Positions 33,797 to 38,174 of a stretch of 38,174 nucleotides of DNA are shown in pieces. Position numbers and translations under genes: made by a program. Within the stretch, counting starts at the first letter, position 1, and the number at the start of each line of letters is the position of its first letter. The DNA lies in the NCBI GenBank assembly GCA_017522945.1, contig JAFWXT010000009.1, forward strand, positions 1-38,174, written 5' to 3'. The DNA is from Clostridia bacterium (GTDB lineage Bacteria; Bacillota; Clostridia; Christensenellales; Borkfalkiaceae). Below the pieces are notes generated by a model. It ran no database searches. It saw only the letters and a list, made by a program, of their open reading frames with translations, and was not told the origin of the DNA.

Positions 33797-35032
33797 ATGA
33801 ATACGCTTATCACACTTGCTATCGCTATGGCGATAGGTCTTGCTTTTACAAGATTTGCTAAACTACTCGGTATGCCTAACGTAACAGCATATTTAATTGC
33901 AGGGCTAATAGCAAGATATTTAATGGAATTTTTAGGCTCAAACGACCTTGAAAATTTAGATATTATAACGAATGTAGCTCTTGGCTTTATTGCCTTTTCA
34001 ATCGGCTCGTCCTTTAAATTTAAACATATTCGTCACATAGGTAAAAGTATAGTAATTATTACAGTGTTTCAAGCCGTAGCAACTGTAGTTTTAGTTGACC
34101 TTGCTTTATTATTACTTTCTATATTTGATGCCATAAGCGTTTCTGAAGCTATTTGCTTAGGTGCAATTGCAACAGCAACCGCTCCTGCTGCAACCTTAAT
34201 GGTAGTACGTCAATATAAGGCGCGCGGGGTTGTAACTGATACTTTACTTCCAGTAGTTGCATTCGATGATGCCATCGGTCTTATAATATTTGCAATATCA
34301 TTAGCAGTTGCAAAAGCATTTGCCGATCCTGCTGCTCAACCAACTATCGTTGAATTATTGCTTTTACCACTACTTGAAATTATTTTATCACTTGGTATAG
34401 GCTCAATTTTAGGGTTTATTCTTGCTTTTGCAACCAAAATATTCGCTTCAAGGGGTAATAGAATTTCACTTTGTATAGTTGCTGTATTTGCAGGCGTTGG
34501 ATTATGTACGGTTATTCCTAATTTAGTGCTTTCTGATTTATTAACTTGTATGGCAATCGGCGCAGTTTACGTTAACCTTAATAAGGAAAGCGGTCAAATA
34601 TTCGACCTTATGGATAGATGGACAACACCACTATTTATGTTATTCTTTATAGTTTCGGGCGCAGAGCTTGACTTGTCGATTATCCCATCAGTTGGACTTA
34701 TCGGTATCGTTTATTTAGTTTCAAGAAGTGTTGGTAAATATAGCGGTGCATATCTTGGAGCAAAGGTTGTTAATGCAGATTCAAACGTTAAAAAATATCT
34801 TGGTTTAACCTTGCTTCCTCAAGCGGGTGTTGCAATCGGTATGGCAACAAAAGTAGCATCTACAACTCAACTTGTAGATGCAGGATTTGCTAATTCGGTT
34901 GTTACCGTAACTTTATGTGCAACCTTGGTTTACGAACTTTTAGGTCCGTTAATTGCTAAGTGGGCGCTTGTAAAATCTGGCGAAATTAAACAGGATAAAA
35001 AACCTAAAGCGAGCGAAGCTACCCCTGCTTAA
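33797..35032 (+). CDS. Monovalent cation/proton antiporter (CPA2-like)
   Basis: 411-aa membrane protein with about 12 helices. The ATATAPAATLMVVRQY segment (about residue 130) and the ion-binding pair DDAIG (about residue 154) are the CPA signature; the second aspartate pattern suggests an electrogenic Na+/H+ or K+/H+ exchanger. There is no RCK/TrkA-N nucleotide domain at the C-terminus, unlike Kef, so the adjacent PII-like protein may replace it as regulator. The tail is short and Lys-rich. It is followed by a terminator. Confidence 0.88.
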   Translation: MNTLITLAIAMAIGLAFTRFAKLLGMPNVTAYLIAGLIARYLMEFLGSNDLENLDIITNVALGFIAFSIGSSFKFKHIRHIGKSIVIITVFQAVATVVLVDLALLLLSIFDAISVSEAICLGAIATATAPAATLMVVRQYKARGVVTDTLLPVVAFDDAIGLIIFAISLAVAKAFADPAAQPTIVELLLLPLLEIILSLGIGSILGFILAFATKIFASRGNRISLCIVAVFAGVGLCTVIPNLVLSDLLTCMAIGAVYVNLNKESGQIFDLMDRWTTPLFMLFFIVSGAELDLSIIPSVGLIGIVYLVSRSVGKYSGAYLGAKVVNADSNVKKYLGLTLLPQAGVAIGMATKVASTTQLVDAGFANSVVTVTLCATLVYELLGPLIAKWALVKSGEIKQDKKPKASEATPA

Positions 35033-35078
35033 AACAAGGGCAGTTTAATAATTAAGCTTAATAAACTGAATACATAAA

Positions 35079-35113
35079 AAAAGGATTGAAAGAAATGTTC
35101 TTTCAATCCTTTT
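35079..35113. terminator. Bidirectional terminator between antiporter and metQ
   Basis: AAAAGGATTGAAAGAA (35079-35094) pairs perfectly with TTCTTTCAATCCTTTT (35098-35113) across a 3-base loop. A and T tracts on both sides serve the convergent antiporter and metNIQ operons. Confidence 0.85.
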
Positions 35114-35133
35114 AGCTTTTTTAAAAGATTTAA

Positions 35134-35946
35134 TTAAACTGGTAAAACCGCGCCGTTATAGTTGTTTGTAATAAATTGTTTAGTTTTTTCGCTTGTTAAA
35201 AGTTCCACTAATTTTTTAATAGGTTCGCGATTTTCATCACCGCTTTTTATAGCTAAAATATTTGCGTAGGTTGTAGCAGCAGCGCCATCACTACTTTCAA
35301 TTGCAAGCGCGTTTGAAATTGAATAGCCTGCAGAAAGAGCGTAGTTTCCGTTAATAACTGCTATAGTTCCGTTTTCCGAATAGTTAAGTTGAGCAGGGAT
35401 AGTAGCCGCTTCAACTGCAACAACGTTGTATCCGTTATTGTTTGCAATATCGTTAGGTGTAACACCTGTATTGATATCAACGCCATTTTTTAAAGTGATT
35501 ACGTTATTTTCTGCAAGTAATAGTAAAGCCCTTGTTTGGTTTGAACCATCGGCAGGAATTAAAATTTTTGCGCCTGCAGGAAGAGTAGATAAACTTGAAA
35601 CGTTGTTACCAAAAATACCCATTGGTTCGTAGTGAACTGCGCACGCGCTAATTAGATTTGTTTTGTATTCTGCGTTGTAGCTTTGTAAGTAGGGTAGGTG
35701 TTGGAAGAAGTTTGCATCTAAATCGCCTGCTGCTAAAGCAGTATTAGGTAAAACGTAGTCGTTATAAACCTTAATTTCTAATTTGTAGCCAAAGGATTCA
35801 AAGTCTTGTTCAATAAATCGTAAAATATCTGCATGCGGGGTTGAGCTTGCGCCAACGATTATAGTATTTTCATCTCTTTTTCCAAAACAACCAGTTACGG
35901 TTAAGCAAGTAACTACTAAACATATAAAACATATTAATTTTTTCAT
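35134..35946 (-). CDS. metQ: Methionine ABC transporter substrate-binding lipoprotein MetQ
   Basis: 270-aa NlpA-family lipoprotein that captures methionine outside the membrane for MetNI. The signal peptide ends in lipobox VTGC with the lipidated Cys at 20. The mature part begins with IIVGASSTPHADIL and continues with ALAAGDLDANFFQHLPYL, both family-typical. AAAGGAG is well placed before the ATG. It is the last gene of the operon, 122 bases after metI. Confidence 0.95.
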   Translation of the reverse strand: MKKLICFICLVVTCLTVTGCFGKRDENTIIVGASSTPHADILRFIEQDFESFGYKLEIKVYNDYVLPNTALAAGDLDANFFQHLPYLQSYNAEYKTNLISACAVHYEPMGIFGNNVSSLSTLPAGAKILIPADGSNQTRALLLLAENNVITLKNGVDINTGVTPNDIANNNGYNVVAVEAATIPAQLNYSENGTIAVINGNYALSAGYSISNALAIESSDGAAATTYANILAIKSGDENREPIKKLVELLTSEKTKQFITNNYNGAVLPV

Positions 35947-35994
35947 TTTCTATTAACTCCTTTAAATTATAATTATTTGTTTTTATTTAGATAA

Positions 35995-36069
35995 TTAGTA
36001 AAATAAGAAGTTACGCATTCGGTGATTAAAACCGTTGCTTTTAATAGTTTGTTTAATTAAAAAACTCAT
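35995..36069 (-). CDS. Possible 24-codon ORF in the metI-metQ gap
   Basis: An ATG overlaps the metI stop as TAATG, with AAAAGGA about 10 bases upstream, and opens a 24-codon frame ending in TAA at 35995. Its sequence (basic, no hydrophobic segment) resembles nothing I know. It may be a real coupled small peptide or just read-through of the intergenic region. Confidence 0.2.
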   Translation of the reverse strand: MSFLIKQTIKSNGFNHRMRNFLFY

Positions 36070-36746
36070 TAATTTTTAATCCTTTTATCAGTTTTCTTAG
36101 CAATAAAATTGCCTATTGTTTGAATTAATTGAACGATTACTACAATGAATAAAACGCACATCCACACAACGTCGTCTTTAAAGCGTAAAAAGCCTTCGTT
36201 ATAAGCTATTGCGCCAAGTCCACCGCCGCCGATTGTTGAAGCCATTGCAGTGTAGCCTAAAATAGTAACTAATGAAATTACCGAACCTGTTATTAAAGCA
36301 GGCTTTGCTTCGGGAATAATAACCTTAATAATTATTTGCCAAGTGCTAGCCCCCATACTTTGCGCGCTTTCAATAATACCGCTATTAACTTCGCGAACCG
36401 AAGATTCAACCATTCTTGCAACGTAAGGTGTAGCGCCTATAATTAAAATAACCATCATAGGTCCGTTACCAACGGTAGTTCCAACTATAAGTTTAGCAAC
36501 GGGGAAGATAGCAACTATTAAAATCATAAATGGAATACTTCTAACAAGGTTAACAAAAAATCCTAAAACCGTGTTAATGGGTGAGCAAGGGCAAATTCCT
36601 TTTTTATCGGTTACATAAAGTAAAATTCCAAGTGGCAAACCAAGTAAATATGCAATAATCGTTGAGCCAAAGGTCATATATACGGTTTCCCAAATAGCTT
36701 TTACTAAATCACCGTTTTGAAAAAGATTAGTAAGTTCAGCCGACAT
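36069..36746 (-). CDS. metI: Methionine ABC transporter permease MetI
   Basis: 225-aa membrane permease with five to six helices. The EAA loop that contacts the ATPase is visible as ESAQSMGASTWQIIIKVIIP (about residue 134). AAGGGGG precedes the ATG, which lies inside the 3' end of metN (43-base overlap in another frame), so translation is coupled. Confidence 0.95.
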   Translation of the reverse strand: MSAELTNLFQNGDLVKAIWETVYMTFGSTIIAYLLGLPLGILLYVTDKKGICPCSPINTVLGFFVNLVRSIPFMILIVAIFPVAKLIVGTTVGNGPMMVILIIGATPYVARMVESSVREVNSGIIESAQSMGASTWQIIIKVIIPEAKPALITGSVISLVTILGYTAMASTIGGGGLGAIAYNEGFLRFKDDVVWMCVLFIVVIVQLIQTIGNFIAKKTDKRIKN

Positions 36747-37501
36747 TTGTTATTCCCCCTTAAAAATGTAGCCGAAGCAATAAGTTTTTTAGTTGGCTCG
36801 GTTTGTGGGTTTTTAAAAATTTGCGTTGGAGTGTTACACTCGCAAACTTTTCCGTTATGAATAACTGCAACTCTATCGCATATTTTTGCAATAACGCTTA
36901 ATTCGTGAGTTATAACTATAACGGTTATTTTTTGTTTTTGATTTATTTCTTTTATGATTGAAAGTATGCTTTCGGTTGCTTCTGGGTCAAGGGCAGAAGT
37001 CGCTTCGTCGCATAATAAATATTTTGGATTTGAAGCTAACGCTCTTGCAATAGCAACCCTTTGTTTTTGACCACCTGAAAGTTGTGATGGATAAGAGTTT
37101 GCCTTGTCCTGAATTCCCATTTGCTCAAGAAGTTCTAACGCTATTTTAGTGCGTTCTTCCTTAGGAACATTAGTAAGCTCTAAAGGAAAGCAGACGTTTT
37201 GAAGGGCAGTTCTTTGTTCAAACAAATTAAAGCCTTGAAATATCATTGAAAGATTTTTTCTAAAAGCGTTAAGTTCTTTTTTGTTTAGCAAGGTTAAATC
37301 TTGCCCGTCGATAACTACTTTTCCGCTGTCAGGTCTTTCAAGAAGATTGATGCATCTTATAAGGGTGCTTTTACCTGCACCCGAAAGCCCGATTACGCCA
37401 AAGATTTCACCGTCGTTTACGGTAAGATTTATATCTTCAAGCGCAACGAAATCTTCTTTATTCGATTTGAAAGTTTTGTTAAGCGAAACAATTTCAATCA
37501 T
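36704..37501 (-). CDS. metN: Methionine ABC transporter ATPase MetN, lacking the NIL domain
   Basis: 265-aa ATPase of the methionine importer. Walker A is GLSGAGKST (about residue 36), the signature LSGGQKQRVAIARAL, Walker B LLCDEATSALD and the H-loop ITHE. I start it at ATG 37501 (AAAAGGA upstream); a TTG at 37510 would lie too close to the Shine-Dalgarno. Standard MetN is about 340 aa with a C-terminal NIL/ACT domain that binds methionine and causes trans-inhibition. Here the protein ends soon after KKLIASATF with a 14-residue tail that overlaps metI, so that sensor is absent. Transcription is probably controlled by the upstream attenuator. Confidence 0.93.
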   Translation of the reverse strand: MIEIVSLNKTFKSNKEDFVALEDINLTVNDGEIFGVIGLSGAGKSTLIRCINLLERPDSGKVVIDGQDLTLLNKKELNAFRKNLSMIFQGFNLFEQRTALQNVCFPLELTNVPKEERTKIALELLEQMGIQDKANSYPSQLSGGQKQRVAIARALASNPKYLLCDEATSALDPEATESILSIIKEINQKQKITVIVITHELSVIAKICDRVAVIHNGKVCECNTPTQIFKNPQTEPTKKLIASATFLRGNNKCRLNLLIFFKTVI

Positions 37502-37547
37502 AAAATACAAAATCCTTTTCTTTGGTTATTTTTTATTAGGGATACAT

Positions 37548-37580
37548 AAAAAAAACGGAAAGCCGAATTGACTTTCCGTT
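37548..37580 (-). terminator. Attenuator terminator in the metNIQ leader
   Basis: On the minus strand AACGGAAAG (37580-37572) pairs perfectly with CTTTCCGTT (37562-37554) around a 9-base loop, followed by six further T. It stands about 50 bases before the metN start and about 120 bases after the promoter, so it must be bypassed for expression. Confidence 0.9.
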
Positions 37581-37612
37581 GACTTTACAATCATTGGTTA
37601 TCAAATTTCGGC
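37562..37612 (-). promoter_or_regulatory. Antiterminator pairing for the metNIQ attenuator
   Basis: GCCGAA-AT-TTGA (37612-37601), the last leader codons plus the TGA stop, can pair with TCAATTCGGC (37571-37562) as 10 bp with a 2-base bulge. The latter covers the whole terminator loop and the first base of its 3' arm, so the two structures exclude each other. A ribosome at the stop codon would cover the upstream strand; one stalled at the Met codons would leave it free. Confidence 0.7.
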
Positions 37613-37681
37613 ATAACTAAACTTACCCATGTGCATGCACATGCGCATCATATTCATAGACATAACTGAGAAAATGAACAT
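37601..37681 (-). CDS. Methionine-rich leader peptide of the metNIQ operon
   Basis: A 26-codon ORF starting at ATG 37681, with AGGGGA 7 bases upstream, and ending at TGA 37603-37601. Met occurs at positions 1, 7, 9, 11, 12, 14, 16 and 18, so seven Met codons fall within 12 codons. It lies between a sigma-A promoter and an intrinsic terminator ahead of methionine-transport genes. In known attenuators (trp, his, leu) a run of codons for the regulated amino acid makes the ribosome stall when that aminoacyl-tRNA is scarce. By analogy this peptide has no function of its own and its translation is the sensor for charged tRNA-Met. Confidence 0.85.
   Translation of the reverse strand: MFIFSVMSMNMMRMCMHMGKFSYAEI
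37628..37643 (-). promoter_or_regulatory. Palindrome across the Met codons of the leader ORF
   Basis: CATGTGCATGCACATG is a perfect 16-base palindrome built from the ATG TGC ATG CAC ATG codons. As RNA it forms a 6-bp hairpin with a CATG loop, in the place of the pause hairpin that covers the control codons in classical attenuators. Confidence 0.6.
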
Positions 37682-37715
37682 AAGTAAGTCCCCTAAAAAA
37701 ATTTTTACCGTGTAT

Positions 37716-37744
37716 AATTTAACAAATTTTATAGCATTTGTCAA
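37716..37744 (-). promoter_or_regulatory. Promoter of the metNIQ leader
   Basis: On the minus strand TTGACA (37744-37739) and TAAATT (37721-37716) are 17 bases apart. Predicted start near 37709, giving a leader of about 200 bases to metN. Confidence 0.75.
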
Positions 37745-37827
37745 ACTAATTAAACGCGTCTTTGAATATTTTTTTATATTTTTTAATTTTTTTGTGGTTT
37801 TGTTTTACATTTTTTATTTTTTTGCAT

Positions 37828-37857
37828 AAAAAAACGCACTTCTTTAAAAGAAATGCG
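37828..37857 (-). terminator. Terminator of the P-type ATPase gene
   Basis: On the minus strand CGCATTTCTT pairs with AAGAAGTGCG (one G-U) around TTA, then seven T; 11 bases after the stop. Confidence 0.85.
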
Positions 37858-37868
37858 CTATTTTTAAG

Positions 37869-38174
37869 TTATTTTTTAATTTTTTTAATTAGTTTTAACA
37901 ATTCGGTAAACGGTATGATTAAAAACGCTAAACCTACTGAAATACCAAATTCAGCAAGAGAAACACTTTCAAATCCGAATATTCCGTTTAAACCAGGAAT
38001 AAATACTACGCAAACGGTTAGTATTATTGAAAGTATAAACGCACCCCATAAATATTTATTTTGCTTTTTAACGCTAAATATCGAATTATTGATAGAACGA
38101 GAGTTAAACGAGTGGAAACTTTCAGTAAGTGATAGAGTTAAAAACGCCATAGTCATTCCGTGTGAAGAATATTC
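37869..38174 (-). CDS. P-type cation (Ca2+-type) ATPase, C-terminal part
   Basis: The frame is open to the window end, so the gene begins outside; an internal ATG at 38156 is not the start. The visible 101 residues match the Cation_ATPase_C region: GMTMAFLTLSLTESFHSFNSRS, then three to four membrane helices separated by short loops, ending in a Lys-rich tail. The TESFHSFNSRS motif and spacing point to the SERCA/PMR1-like P2A group, hence probable calcium export, though the catalytic domains cannot be seen. Confidence 0.85.
   Translation of the reverse strand, partial: EYSSHGMTMAFLTLSLTESFHSFNSRSINNSIFSVKKQNKYLWGAFILSIILTVCVVFIPGLNGIFGFESVSLAEFGISVGLAFLIIPFTELLKLIKKIKK

Noticed and set aside
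37501..37715. SAM riboswitch or T-box in the metNIQ leader
   Set aside because: No four-way SAM-I junction motifs and no T-box sequence were seen; the leader is only about 200 bases and is explained by the Met-rich ORF and terminator.

Overview
The window looks like a chromosomal segment of an uncultured low-GC Bacillota, most probably a Clostridia-type gut organism. The evidence is AT-rich DNA, strong AGGAGG-type ribosome binding sites, near-consensus sigma-A promoters, tRNAs with encoded CCA, and Bacillus/Clostridium-like gene order (dnaG-rpoD-trmK-Nif3; dprA-topA-trmFO-hslV-hslU). No phage, transposase, CRISPR array or rRNA gene was seen. Genus cannot be fixed from the sequence.

Layout. 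1-4311 (+): 3' part of DNA primase, the primary sigma factor, tRNA methyltransferase TrmK, a Nif3-family protein and a coiled-coil zinc-ribbon protein. 4369-6935 (+): an MFS transporter with a large loop insertion and a PHP-domain protein. 7297-9199 (+): a consensus promoter driving a Ser/Asp-linker lipoprotein with a duplicated domain and a beta-helix-like C-terminus. 9200-10612: gene-poor DNA with terminators, three copies of a structured repeat ending in the 3' end of tRNA-Leu(UAA), the tRNA itself and a gene remnant. 10613-14284 (-): a heterodimeric ABC exporter whose second half gene carries an in-frame amber codon. 14501-16524 (+): a divergently transcribed two-component system. 16670-18738 (-): an M13 metallopeptidase and tRNA-Gly(CCC). 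18821-19869 (-): a DUF421/DUF4363 pair. 20126-32724 (+): a polytopic membrane protein, then YifB, DprA, TopA, TrmFO, HslV, HslU, HisS, a YgjP-like metallopeptidase and D-aminoacyl-tRNA deacylase. 32896-33264 (-): a small Cys/Tyr-rich repeat protein. 33459-35032 (+): a PII-like protein with a cation/proton antiporter. 35134-37744 (-): methionine transporter metN-metI-metQ behind an attenuator. 37869-38174 (-): the C-terminus of a P-type cation ATPase.

The strongest discovery candidate is the 5' leader of metNIQ (37548-37744, minus strand). It has a sigma-A promoter, a ribosome binding site and a 26-codon leader ORF with 8 Met codons, seven of them within 12 codons. An intrinsic terminator lies just before metN. 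The last codons and stop codon of the leader ORF can pair with the terminator loop and the base of its 3' arm, which gives a complete antiterminator. This is the architecture of ribosome-mediated (trp/his-type) attenuation, apparently sensing Met-tRNA supply. MetN also lacks its usual C-terminal methionine-sensing NIL domain, so control may rest mainly on transcription.

The second candidate is the three-copy repeat at 9426-10122. Its hairpins are kept by compensatory base changes between copies, and its edge matches the tRNA-Leu 3' end.
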